Below, piece by piece: positions 1-10,617 of a stretch of DNA of 64,000 nt (the first letter of the stretch is position 1; each line of letters starts with the position of its first letter). Origin of the DNA: Dacryopinax spathularia (taxonomy: Eukaryota > Basidiomycota > Dacrymycetes > Dacrymycetales > Dacrymycetaceae); assembly GCA_037974965.1 (NCBI GenBank), contig JBBPFI010000016.1, forward strand, positions 763,635-827,634. Direction: 5' to 3'. A program made the translations under genes and the position numbers. A model generated the notes under the pieces. The model searched no databases. It was not told the DNA's origin and saw nothing but the letters and a program-made list of their open reading frames with translations.

Positions 1-3000
1 AGCGGCATACATGAGTGAGCCGATTGCTGTTGCATAGAGGGATTGATCCACTGGTCCGTCCGAATTTGCTTCGAACTTCACATTCGGATCTAGTGGAGTA
101 CTGACTGGTCGACAGTCTTCCATTCGGAATCGTTTGAGAACTTTCTCAATATAGCTGCGCTGTGAAAGCGCTATGCTGCCATCGGGCTCCTGTGAGATTT
201 TGATACCCACAAGATATCGTGGTGCCCCAAGGTCCTTGACAGTGAATTCTTGCTTCAGAGCTTCCTTAACCCGTCGCATCTCTCGAGGGTCGCTTGTTGC
301 AATAAGGAAGTCGTCTACCCAAACGGTGAAGATTGCAAGTCGGGTGCCAATGCGTCGGACATATACACATGGCTCGATGTCAGATCGTTTGAAACCGTGT
401 CGTGTGAGTACGCTATTCAGCTTTTGGTACCACACTCGTCCCGCTTGCTTAAGGCCATAGATGCCTTTCTTTAGCAGGTATACCCGGTTCGACCCATCTT
501 CGAAGCCTGGTGCTTGGTGCATGTACAGTTCTTCGGTAAGATCGCCATTCAGATAGGCACCGGTAACATCCATCTGTCCGAGAGTCAACTTCTGCTGTGC
601 AGATAAGGCGAGTATGGTGCGCAGCGAGTCAAGTCGGACAACAGGTGCATATGTTTGGTAATAATCAATGCCAGGTTTCTGTGAGAATCCTTGTGCCACA
701 AGTCGAGCCTTGTACTTCACAATATTGCCGTTCTCATCGTACTTTCGTGCAAATACCCAACGGCAGCCAATGGCTTTCCGCTCCGGGGGTAGATCAGCCA
801 TGATCCATGTTCCTCGGGTTTCGAGTTGTTGCATCTCTTCGTCAATGGATTTCTTCCAATTCGGCCATTCATCGCTTTCTTTGGCTTCGGCTATTGTGCT
901 TGGCACATCCTCACTCGTCTCAAGAAAACAGTATTCGAAAGTATTGTCATCAAGAGCTTGATTTGTCCGGTCTTGCCGGGATCGGTACCCAGCTAATGCA
1001 CGATAGTCGATCTCCTGTCTAGTAGCGCGCCTTGGTAGCTCACGTCGCTCTGGCTGGTGTGTTGGTTCTGGTGTGGGTGATGCCGCTCGGGAACCCACTT
1101 CACTTTCTGGCGGTGTCGTCAATGGAGATTGCAGCTCGGGACCATTTGGTGAAGGTGACCGTCTAGGTGTCTCGCTTTTGTGCTCCTGAACTCCCCCTGA
1201 CTCCCCCTCGAGCTGTAATCTCGGTGCTGGGCTTGCCCCAATTGTGATCTCAACACCGGAATCCACGTTAGAATTTGAATGTGGATTTCTTGTGGAGTTG
1301 TCCTGGAACACAAAGTTGCGAGAGATCTTGATCTTCTTCGTCTTTGCATCATAGTATCTGACAGCTCCTGGTCCATCTTCGAATCCAACAAAGGTATGCA
1401 GGTGTGACTTGGGCGCAAGCTTGGAGATAGCATCGCCTTGATGGAGAATCCAGACTCCGCATCCAAATTCGCGGAAGTGGGAGACATCCGGTTTCTTGCC
1501 TGTCCATGCCTCGTGGGGTGTCATGCCGGCAAGGGCTCGTGTTGGACTCCGGTTTCGCACGAATGTGGCGTAGTGAACAGCTTCAGCCCAAAGGGATGTT
1601 GGTAGGTTGCGTCCGAAAAGCATTGCCCGGGCGAGCTCAATGAGTGTCCGGTTTAGACGTTCAGCAATTCCGTTCTGGGATGGAGAGTATGGCGCGGTGG
1701 TTTGGATCTCGATACCTTTGTTTGCAAGCCAGTCTTTGAGGCTTTTGTTGAGGTACTCCATCCCATTGTCAACATGTAAGATCTTTGGTAGGCGTTCAAA
1801 TTTCCGCTCAATGTGTTGGATGTAGGTCCGGACAGATTTGTCGGTATCATCTTTGTTCTTCATGAATAGCACGGAGACGCGTCGAGTGCAGTCATCTGTG
1901 AATGATACGTAATAGCGTGATCCTCCAATGGATTGAACACGGGCTGGACCCCAGACATCACTGAAGGTAATTTCGCCGGGTGTGTTGCTACGCTCTTTCG
2001 CTTCCTTTGGGAAAGGTCGTATATGCTGTTTTGCCTTGATACAAGCGTCACAGGTGAACTTCTCGCTCGAAGATGGATCGATATTGAATCCTACAACAAG
2101 TTTATCGGCATGGAGTCGCTTCAGCCCGGAGATAGCCAAGTGTCCGTGACGTCGATGGGCTTCTTCCCAGGTAAGTAAGCGCTCGGTTGACTGTAGTGAG
2201 ATGTTTGACCCGCGCTCTGTCGGCCTTGCAAGGGCATCAAGCAGGTACAGGCGGTTGGTCTTCCTTCCGGTTCCAACCAGTCGATTTTTTGAGTCCCGTA
2301 GCTCGCATGTTGCCTTGTTGAATATGATTTGGCCACCTGAGTCGTCAAAACGTCCGGCGGATAGCAGAGAGTTCTTTGCGTTTGGCACATGTAGCACATC
2401 CTTTAGTTGGTGTGTGACGGTCTTCCCATCCAGAGTGAAGTCGAGGAGTATAGTTCCTCGGCCTTCCGCTCGGACCATATTGTCACCAAGGCCTTTAATC
2501 TCATGGCCTGACAGGCGGGCATAGTGGATGAAGACATCGCGTAGGGGCGTGATATGGGAAGTTGTCCCAGAGTCGAGTAACCAGTCATGCGGAGAGTAAC
2601 CAGACCTGGGCGGCTCGGAGATGTTGTATGCGGTATCCAACAAATCAACATTGATATTCTCGGCTTGATTTGCCTGCTCTGGCTGCTTCTTCTTCTTCTT
2701 CTGACGCGGTCCTTGACCCTCCTTTCCACCGCCTTTGCCCCAACAATCGGATTTCGTGTGACCAGGCTTCTTGCAGTTCTCGCATGTAACTGTCGAGTTG
2801 GGACGACTTCTTATGCCTCGCTTGGCTGAATCACGTCCTTGCAGAGCCGTTTCATCACTTCCTTCGCGCTCTTTTCGTCGGTTGGCCTCCTCGAGTAAGA
2901 GTGCTGTGAGTGCATGCGAGTTGATGACATCGTCTCGGTTGATGCGCGAACCCATGAGCGATTGGGTGAATGTATCCCATGATTCTGGTAGTGATGTAAC

Positions 3001-3507
3001 GAGTAGATTGACGAATAGCTTGTCCGGGACAACCTCGCCTTGAATGTGGAGCTGTTCTTGTAGGTGACGCATATCCGTGATGTGCGTGAGCATATCGAAG
3101 TCGTTGGCAGCTTGCATGCGAAAAAGTCGACGTTGCAGCACCATAATACCGAGTTCGCCTCGTGCCTCTCTGACCATACAGAGCTGATTCCACATCTCTC
3201 TCGCCGTCCTTGCACCCATAAGGTGTACCATATCCGAGTCCCCCATACACAACTCAATCTGGTTTTGCGCTCTCACATCTATCTCATCCCAGCTTCTCAT
3301 CTCTGATCGCTCCGTCGCAGTTGGGTTTGCCGGATTTGCTGGAACGGGTCTTGGGATTGTGCCATCCACATATCCCAGCAGTCCTCGCTCTCGGAGTATC
3401 GCTTGCATTCGCCTCTTCCACCCATACCAGTTGTCCGGCCCAAGATAGTCGATACGCAAGGTGGATGCCGGAGCATCACGTATGCTTGAAGGGTAGATTC
3501 CGGACAT
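1..3507 (-). CDS. Ty1/copia Gag-Pol polyprotein, intact, 3' end outside window
   Basis: This is one uninterrupted frame on the minus strand, 1,169 codons from ATG at 3507 to base 1, and it continues past the edge. The order is Gag, zinc knuckle, protease, integrase, reverse transcriptase, which defines the copia type. Visible motifs: a CX2CX4HX4C knuckle (residues about 242-255, CENCKKPGHTKSDC); protease DSGTT (about 311); integrase His/Cys finger (HRRHGH ... CDAC); catalytic D in FSDVWGP, D in DNGMEY and E in NGIAERLNRT; RT block GCRWVFARKYDENG and catalytic VDDFLIA (about 1064); then the CRPVSTPL and AIGSLMYA blocks typical of copia RT. RNase H should lie left of the window. I see no stop or frameshift, so the element may be active. 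Start chosen as the first ATG after the primer site. Confidence 0.93.
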   Translation of the reverse strand, partial: MSGIYPSSIRDAPASTLRIDYLGPDNWYGWKRRMQAILRERGLLGYVDGTIPRPVPANPANPTATERSEMRSWDEIDVRAQNQIELCMGDSDMVHLMGARTAREMWNQLCMVREARGELGIMVLQRRLFRMQAANDFDMLTHITDMRHLQEQLHIQGEVVPDKLFVNLLVTSLPESWDTFTQSLMGSRINRDDVINSHALTALLLEEANRRKEREGSDETALQGRDSAKRGIRSRPNSTVTCENCKKPGHTKSDCWGKGGGKEGQGPRQKKKKKQPEQANQAENINVDLLDTAYNISEPPRSGYSPHDWLLDSGTTSHITPLRDVFIHYARLSGHEIKGLGDNMVRAEGRGTILLDFTLDGKTVTHQLKDVLHVPNAKNSLLSAGRFDDSGGQIIFNKATCELRDSKNRLVGTGRKTNRLYLLDALARPTERGSNISLQSTERLLTWEEAHRRHGHLAISGLKRLHADKLVVGFNIDPSSSEKFTCDACIKAKQHIRPFPKEAKERSNTPGEITFSDVWGPARVQSIGGSRYYVSFTDDCTRRVSVLFMKNKDDTDKSVRTYIQHIERKFERLPKILHVDNGMEYLNKSLKDWLANKGIEIQTTAPYSPSQNGIAERLNRTLIELARAMLFGRNLPTSLWAEAVHYATFVRNRSPTRALAGMTPHEAWTGKKPDVSHFREFGCGVWILHQGDAISKLAPKSHLHTFVGFEDGPGAVRYYDAKTKKIKISRNFVFQDNSTRNPHSNSNVDSGVEITIGASPAPRLQLEGESGGVQEHKSETPRRSPSPNGPELQSPLTTPPESEVGSRAASPTPEPTHQPERRELPRRATRQEIDYRALAGYRSRQDRTNQALDDNTFEYCFLETSEDVPSTIAEAKESDEWPNWKKSIDEEMQQLETRGTWIMADLPPERKAIGCRWVFARKYDENGNIVKYKARLVAQGFSQKPGIDYYQTYAPVVRLDSLRTILALSAQQKLTLGQMDVTGAYLNGDLTEELYMHQAPGFEDGSNRVYLLKKGIYGLKQAGRVWYQKLNSVLTRHGFKRSDIEPCVYVRRIGTRLAIFTVWVDDFLIATSDPREMRRVKEALKQEFTVKDLGAPRYLVGIKISQEPDGSIALSQRSYIEKVLKRFRMEDCRPVSTPLDPNVKFEANSDGPVDQSLYATAIGSLMYAA

Positions 3508-3567
3508 CGTTCAGTTGTGGTTGGCTTTGCTTTCACTGATAGACTCGAGCTTCCTCCGGTATGAGAG

Positions 3568-3582
3568 CAGGGCTCATAACCT
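3568..3582 (-). other. Primer-binding site, initiator-tRNA-Met anticodon-arm type
   Basis: On the minus strand this reads GGTTATGAGCCCTG, just inside the LTR and 60 bp before the Gag start. It is complementary to the anticodon stem-loop of fungal initiator tRNA-Met, the half-tRNA priming known for Copia and Ty5. It is not a match to a tRNA 3' end. Confidence 0.65.
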
Positions 3583-3583
3583 A

Positions 3584-3734
3584 TTGGCAGGGTATGCGGA
3601 GCAGAGGATGGAACGAAGGTGTATTAGTGGGTGATGGTAAAAGTACGAGAGGTATCTAGGGATGCGCGACTCCGAGCGCCACCCTACAGGGGACGTCGTG
3701 CGCCTCATAGCAGAAATCCACGTTGGAATTCCAA
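3584..3734 (-). repeat. 5' LTR of the copia element (about 150 bp)
   Basis: On the minus strand the LTR begins at the palindrome TTGGAATTCCAA and ends just before the primer-binding site, with TTGG/CCAA-like ends. The exact ends are inferred, because the partner LTR lies left of the window and a target-site duplication cannot be tested. Confidence 0.5.
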
Positions 3735-5251
3735 CCTGGATTTCTCCCTTCGCTCTCAGGCTACAACACAATGGAGCCGAGCCCGTCCAATTCCGCAGTG
3801 GCTAGCGAACAGGTGCAAAAGGAGAAGAGAGGCATCTTGCCCGTTCACAATCGAGCAGTACGAAAATCCCAGACCTTCGAAGAGGGACATTGAAGGTAAG
3901 GTCAGAACCGATCTTCATCCTGGCTGGGTTGGTTTCTGATATTGTGATCAGGTGTCAATCTCAAGTACTCCGGATCTCGCTGCTACTGGCTAGCGAGTTT
4001 CAATGTAGGAGTCAGCTGGCTCCCAAAAACCATGATACAGCCTGCTTCCCTTCTCAATTAGCGCTGCAAAGCAATCAGTCCCGAGTTCTAAAGCAGTAAC
4101 AGGAGAATTCCGCTACCCGAACCATTCGGAAAAATCAGCAGCAGTGTTGACTTCCTTCTCTGGGTACCTCCGATGTTCCAATCAAGGAGAAGGACAGGAT
4201 CTCAATCAGAGGAAGCGGTCACAGACAGATGCATTGTATGCGTTTTTTGACTCCCTGAAGTTGTCAAGATACGGCAAAGAAAGGTGTGCCTCAAGCCTCA
4301 TGCTGACCGCGCGGTCTTATCATCATTAAGCGCTGAGAACTAGTAAAGCCGGATTTCCCAATCACAAACCCTGTACTTCTACAATTCGCATCCACTAGCA
4401 CGGTCTGAGCACACATCTTTCGGGCAAGCCGGTTCCCTCAGTCTCAGGTCCGAACTAGAGGGAGTAAAGATCGGTTCTGAGGGAGAGCAGACCTGGACTT
4501 TTTTTGCAGGGCAGGGCCGTTGGGCACGCTCGGTCCAGCCGGAAGCCTCAAGGCCCTCAAGCTGTGTACGGGACATGCATATGACAGAGGTGCGACAAGG
4601 CCCTTTGCAGGTTGATGGGGTGATATAGGTAAGAGCAGCGACTACTAGGGCAAGTGCCAATTAGACTCAATGGGCAGCATCATGCTCCCGTTCATGTATG
4701 ATGGGATCCTGAGATGCCGGCGGTGGGACGGGAGTATGCGGATGCCTGAGCTCCATTGGACGCGCCCAGTCTGGATAAGCGCCTTCCTCACCGCAAAGTT
4801 GGATGACCAGCAACATGCTTCCCAGAAACGGCAGCTCCTGAGTCCTGGGCAAGGATCGTCTCGGTAAATCTGTACTACGAACTCGCCAGAGTGTTCTCTC
4901 GGACCTAGCGATATATCATGAGCCGGAACTTCCGTGCAACCTATCGGTGGATCCGCCGGAAACTCGCGGCATGTTCTTGCCTCGCAGGGATGCGCCTCCC
5001 GAAAGAGCTCCGTTGGACTTGGCTTCGAGGCGAATGCGAACAAAACCTTGTCGGATATGTGCTCACTGGTACATGACATGCATACCGTACACGGGCCGAT
5101 TCCGAATGCATACACAGGGAACCGAAGGGTTCGCGACTAGAGGGGGGAATCAACGTGGAAGTTGCCCCGGGGAGCAGGATGCACGCAGCACCTTAACACT
5201 ACTCCCCGTCCAGCACTCGGCTCCATGCGGATTGGAAAGACCTCCAAGCAG
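3735..5251. other. Gene-poor interval
   Basis: I find no convincing gene. A minus-strand open frame at 4645-5115 is Cys-rich (156 codons) but lacks a signal peptide and recognisable domains, and it does not join convincingly to neighbouring frames. It could be a decayed or fast-evolving small protein. Confidence 0.5.
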
Positions 5252-6607
5252 CTAATGTCTCATCCTTCCGCTCCTTGTCCGCCTCGCCCCCACCCCCACC
5301 GCCGGCCCGGCCTTCGTCTCCCACTCCCGCCTAGCAGCGCCCATCATCAGCCCAAAAGCCTGCGCCTCCGTACTAACCACCCCCCTACTCCCCCAATTCA
5401 GCGGGTCCACCACGGGGTTAAGCAGGCCCAGTTCGTCAATCTTCGGGACGACGGCCTGAAAGATTTTCTCGGCTGGGGGGAGGAATGTGGAGGGGGGGAA
5501 GAGGGCCGGCCAGAGGGTGAGGCAGCGGTAGGCTGTTGCCGCTAGGGCTGAGGAGGCGGATGCGTCGGAGAAGGATGGGCCGGTGTTGAAGAAGTAGTCG
5601 GGGACGAGTTCGTCCGAGTTCTGCCATCGGTCGGCGTGAGCTCCAGCGGTTGGAAAGTCCGGAGCGACTTACGGTATTGTTAAATGCCCCAAGGAGGATC
5701 TCCCTCACCCAACCCTTCAGCTCGCCCGTCTGGTTCGTCATCCCCTCCCCATAAGGCGACACCTCGATGGTCCGCGCGACGAGCATCATCCCCATCGCCG
5801 CCCAACCATTCCCGCTCGCCCAGATCCCCTCGTCGCTCCAGCTCTCCGTGTCTGCCGAATAGATATGGCCCCACATCCCATACTGGGGCTCATATAGCGC
5901 TTGCCGGTAGAGCGCGCACTGTTCGTAAGCCGTTTGGAGGAGGGTTTGGTTGGAGGTTGCGAGGCCGTAGTAGGCGAGAAAGGGGAAGCCCATGTATACC
6001 CCATCGGCCCAGTACTCCCTCGCTGTTGCTCGGTGGGAGATCGCGCCGTCCAGCATGCGGGGAGCGGTGTAGAGGACGTAGTCGAGCTGCTTCTGGGCGG
6101 CGGTGAGGAAGTAGCTGTGCCTGTTGGGATCGACAAGCGAGCCGAGCAGGACCGCACTCCCGGCTGAGGCGCCGTCCAGCGCCGCACCGTCTAGGGCATC
6201 GCCGATGACTTGCGAGAGGCGGCCATCAGCGGACTGGCGCGTTACGGCGGAGACGGCGAGTTGGAGAGTCGAGGTTGGGTATTGGGTGAGATCCCGGGAA
6301 AAATGAGCGGGAGAGGGCGGGAATGAAGACGACGAAGAGGTGGAGGTGGAGAAGAGCGAGAATTGGGGACTGTCGTATTCGAGCAGGGCGTGTGAGGCCG
6401 TGCCTTGTTCCCAGCTATGGACGTGGGTGGGTTGTTAGGTTGGAAGGGCTTAGGAGGTAGGATGTCTCGGAGGAGTTGGGCGTACCTCGTACGGATGGAG
6501 CCGAGCATCGCGCCACGGATCATCTGCTCTGGAGCTGCATATTGCTGTGCCGTCACGCCCCTCACGCCCAAGCTCCCAGCCAGGCATAGGAGGGCGAGAG
6601 AAAGCAT
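5252..6607 (-). CDS. Secreted GH105-like six-hairpin glycosidase (YteR family)
   Basis: Three exons (6607-6486, 6414-5673, 5620-5252) join to 410 aa. The N-terminus has a signal peptide (hydrophobic LALLCLAGSLG, cleavage near VTA|QQ). The body resembles the YteR/GH88-GH105 unsaturated-glucuronyl/rhamnogalacturonyl hydrolase fold: SWEQGTA near the start, a catalytic-type Asp in YWADGVYMGFPFLAYYG, and a SGNGWAAMGM block. Such enzymes cleave unsaturated uronic acids released by polysaccharide lyases, outside the cell. Family membership rests on motif order. The substrate is not visible. The last exon is rich in Ala and Gly and ends in a basic tail. Introns are 71 and 52 bp. The gene is divergent from the TPX2-like gene, with 957 bp between. 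Confidence 0.78.
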
Positions 6608-7564
6608 TGAAATGAGACGAGAAGGAGCGTTGTTTCTCGAATGAGTGTGCGTATGGGAAAGGAATGTGAGGCAGCGCTATATGCGCGCTATGAGCTGGAC
6701 AGGAGGCTCAGACACCAGAGAGAGGAGAGAGAGGGCTCGGGCGAGGAGAGACGGGGGGAGATAGGAGCGTTGGATGGATCATTTATGCGTCTTTTTTCTC
6801 CTCTTCCTAGATTGGATAGAAGTCGTCGGTGGTGCATGGGCGGTGGGACGATGTGGGAAGAAGTTGGGGGTTCGGGAAGCTGCGCTTGACATGCCCGATG
6901 GGTGACTAGCTGGCTCAGAGCGGTGGACGTCTCCATATTCTGCAGATCTTTGAAGATCTGGATAGTACGCCGCCGCTGTCGCATTCTCAGGTGCATATAC
7001 CTAGTCAGCAAGGAGGATACAGAGCAAGATCTTCTTCGATGTGCACAGTTATGAGACAGCGGAGAGTCAACGCCGCAGGAACGAGGCTCGGAATTTGCGC
7101 GTCGCGACGCGTGTGGGGACGCGTTGCATGATCTTCTCACCCAGGCTTCTTCTGCTGGTGTCCTCGCCTTCTTCTTCTTTGTTAGTGAGAGAGCTTCTTG
7201 TTCCACCTCCACAGGTTCGTGTTCTTCGCAAGAACGATAGTGGACGAACATGCAGACTAATTTGCGAGAGCGAAGCACAGTACCACAAGAGGCACTTCTA
7301 CAACCTAATGCAAACTGTACAGCACCTTCCATTCTATCCGCCCGCTCCTCTCATGAGCACGCAGCACCCGATAATAAGGACTGGATAGTAGATTAATAAG
7401 GAGTTAACGATGACGAGTGAGAGAGTCTGAAGATGCGGACTGGTTGGTCAGGGGGACAGGTACAGTATAGGTTATCACGTGACCACTTCACGCGTCGCAA
7501 AATCAGTCGCGCCCGCTCAGTCCCTTTCCTTCCACCAACCACTCATCCTCCTGCGCACCGAACG
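6608..7564. other. Divergent intergenic region
   Basis: This is the shared 5' region of the GH105-like gene (left) and the TPX2-like gene (right). It contains a CACGTG E-box near 7477, about 90 bp before the TPX2-like start, and pyrimidine-rich tracts. No gene is seen. Confidence 0.55.
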
Positions 7565-10280
7565 ATGCCCTCCTCCTCATCACCCGAACCATCCTTCCTC
7601 CCCTCTCACTACCTCCCTCCCTCTACACCCGCCGTCCCCTCCTCTCACCAGCGACACACATCAGCCTCATCAGCCAAAGAATACGAGTATGAGGAAGAAG
7701 TCGAAGAAGCGGACAGCGTGGGCTCGTCCCCATCGCCTGCTTTGATGATGACGGGGTGGGGGGATGCGACGCTTTTGAAGGATACGAAGCTGCCTTGGGG
7801 AATGGGGGAGGGTGGGGGGGAGATGAGTGTTCTTGTGCCTGGGTCGGCATATCCCCCGACTAGGAGGGCGATGGGCAGGGGTAAGGGTGGAGCGGTTGAG
7901 AGGATGAAGGTAGAGAGGTTCAAGGTTGAGGCGAGTGCGAAGAAGGGTCTTCAGAGTGTTAAGAAGGAGAAGAAAGGTGGTAAGGGATGGAAGAAAGAGA
8001 GGGATGAGAGCCCAAGCAAGAAGGTGAATAGTCTCCAGAAGAGAGGGCTGGAGAGGAAGATGGTCGTTGAGGAGACAACGCAGATGACGAAGAAGACCGC
8101 CAACATGGTTGACGTAGTTCCGCTCACCGCGCCGGCTTCGAGCTCGCAAAGCTCCCACAGTGACGGATCCTCTCAGGCACCTCCTGTCCCAACTGAAGAA
8201 GTACTCTTGCCTGCGGTGAACCTACGTTCAAGCAGACGGTCTCGTCGGCAGCGTGAAGAGGCTCCACTCCCTGTTGCGCCTTTTCCTGCTCCGCAGCTCT
8301 TGGCTGAAAGCGTGCCTGGAGACCCTACGGCGGCGGCGGCGCAGAAGGGGACAATTGCGGGGAGGCAGGAAATCAAGTCGAAGGCTGAGGTCAAGAAGGA
8401 GAAGCGGACAAACAAGGAGGTGAAGAGCCTCGCAGAACAGCCGAGCGACCGGGAAGTGGTTGCCGCTCGACAGGAGAGCAAGATCCCCTCTCCTAAGAAG
8501 ACCAAGCCAGCCAAGCCTGCGAGTCCCACAACAGCAACAAGCGCATCCCGGCCTCCGCCTGTCCCTGACAGTCAATCGCCCGACCTCGCTTCCTCCGCGC
8601 CCACCACCCTCCCGCTCCCCTCCCCTAATCTTCCGGCAGACGAGACAGCCCCCCTTCCCCCTCCCACACCCGCCACACTCCGGCGTCAACAACTCCACCA
8701 ACCTCTGCACGCCAGGTCGAGCTCAGCCGCTACGAGTGGAGAGGGAGACTCAAGCGAAGCGAGTTTTGGAGGGTTGATGGAGAAGCTTAGGGTGTATAAG
8801 GAGCGGATTGGGGTTGGGAAGGCCGGGTCGAGGTACGTACATGCCTTCTTTCTCGCTAAGGAGGATGTTGACGTGAGAGAAGTAGTGCGAGTTCGGTGTC
8901 GTCTTCGGAGACTGCATCTTCGGTCGAAGTCGAACCCCCGATCCCGGCGCCTACGAAGGCGGTCGAAGCCGAACCGTCATCCAGCTCGTCGTCTTCAGTG
9001 GACGCGGACTTAGCGCCCACATCGTCAGCCCAAGCGAATATACCGCCTGCACCATCAGCCAAGGTCAGGACCCGGCCAGCGACAGTTCCCCAAATCGTCC
9101 CTCCAGCTGTCGAACCACATTCCAAAGCCGGTCCGTCCCTATTCGAGAAACTAGAAGCAGCAGCCCGCCAGTCCGTCCGTTCTGTGCTGCCGCCTCCTTC
9201 GCCCACTCGCCCAACTCGACCCGTGATCCAATCCCTGGCTCCACGACCGGAACAGGAGGAGCCAATCCCTACTTCCCGCTCTCACGCTGTCCTTCCTACT
9301 GCCGATCCCGCTCCTCCTGCGCCTCCGGTCGAAAGGCCCACAACCACACGCAAGCGCCCAACAGTACACGAAGAAACCACGCGGCCAGCCAAGAAATCCC
9401 GACCCAGCGTAGTCAAGAGCAACAAAGAGAACGCCTCTCATGTCGGGAATGGATGGGGTCCGCCGAGGAGGAGGTCACCCCGGAAGGTTTCGCCTAGGAA
9501 GGCGAAGCAGGCTCAGCGTGCTGTCCTTGCCCCGGCGGAAGGTGACGCTACTAACAAAGGTGCTACGAAAGAAGTGGGCGGTGGGAAGGCCAAGGCTGCC
9601 GTGGTGCAAAGGAAAGGGGATGAGGGGAAGAAACACCAGCAAGAGCTGGAGCAGGCAGCCGAAAAGGTTAGGCTGTTAGAGGAGAAGAAGCGGCAGTTAC
9701 AGGAGTTGCTCCATGCCAAGGTCTGCACCTCCTCCCTCCTTTTTATTTCGCAATTACTAACGCAGATACGTGGCAGCACCGCGTCCCTTCCACCGCCTTT
9801 GAACCTACCCTCCCGCACGCGGTGCACGAAAAGCACAAACATGCATTCGCCTCCACGCGCGCAGTCTGGGAAGCACGCGCCGCTGCTCCTCCCCCTCCTC
9901 CCCAAGCCGCGAAAGTAGAAGCGAAGAAATCGAACTATCACCCACCGCCTAACTGGGCTGCCCTACACGCAGCGGAAGAAGCCCGAAAGGCCACTCTTCT
10001 CGCAAAGCTCCACTCTTCACACAAGCCTATCCAGCCCCGGCCTATCCCGCTCGCTACTGAAGCTCGCGCCAAAGAGCGGGAAGGGTTCGAGCGGCTCATC
10101 AAAGAAAAGGAGCAGTTGCTAGAAGAGCTGAAAGAGCAGAGAAGGCTCGAGCAGGAAAAGGAGGAGAGAGAGGAAGTGGAGAGGATTAGGAGGGAGCTGG
10201 ACGAGAAGATGAGGGGGAACGTGCATGATGTTCCGGGGTGGATGAGGAGGAGGAAGGAGGAGCTCAGGGGGTCTGGGTGA
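7565..10280 (+). CDS. TPX2-like spindle/microtubule-associated protein
   Basis: Three exons (7565-8832, about 8886-9720, 9777-10280) give about 868 aa. The first two thirds are low-complexity, rich in Lys, Pro and Ser, with basic clusters suited to nuclear import or microtubule binding. A KEN box (9424-9432) fits an APC/C-degraded mitotic protein. The C-terminal 170 residues carry the TPX2 signature: RPIPLATEARAKEREGFE followed by a long Glu/Lys/Arg coiled coil ending in VPGWMRRRKEE. TPX2 nucleates spindle microtubules and activates Aurora A. The function here is inferred from that domain alone. Start 7565 was preferred over an in-frame ATG at 7433 because the sequence between looks like promoter or leader. 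The acceptor of intron 1 is ambiguous: in-frame AGs occur at 8882, 8885 and 8891. Confidence 0.6.
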
Positions 10281-10617
10281 TCTTCCCTGTGTTTTCCTTC
10301 GTACGCTCCGTCTTTGTTGCGCGAGAGGAGATGGGGATTAGATTGATTGATATGGTCCTTGTACATTTGCGATACCTTACGACAATTCATGACCCCTACA
10401 TACATACATTTAATACACTCTTGTCCACTGAAGGTCACGTGCAACCCCACAAAACCGTGAGGGTGCAATGCAGGAATGATGTCAACGATTCTTGGCCGTC
10501 CCTGTCTGTCTCCTAATCCGTCCCTGCCCTCCCGGAACAGGTCACGACTCACACGACCCAATTCGGGTCGCCCTACAGCATGCACTTGTACACTATCAAC
10601 CCCTTTCGAAACCGACG
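10281..10617. other. Intergenic, tandem genes
   Basis: This holds the 3' end of the TPX2-like gene and the promoter of the next gene. It has AT-rich TACATACATACA near 10397 and a CACGTG at 10437. No gene is seen. Confidence 0.5.

Noticed and set aside
4645-5115. Cys-rich minus-strand frame (possible small secreted protein)
   Set aside because: It has a Cys pattern, but no signal peptide, no family match that I recognise and no clean exon partner. Kept only as a remark in the interval entry.
7433-7564. Upstream in-frame ATG for the TPX2-like gene
   Set aside because: The extra 44 residues are encoded by sequence with an E-box and a pyrimidine-rich leader look. The second ATG is more likely.
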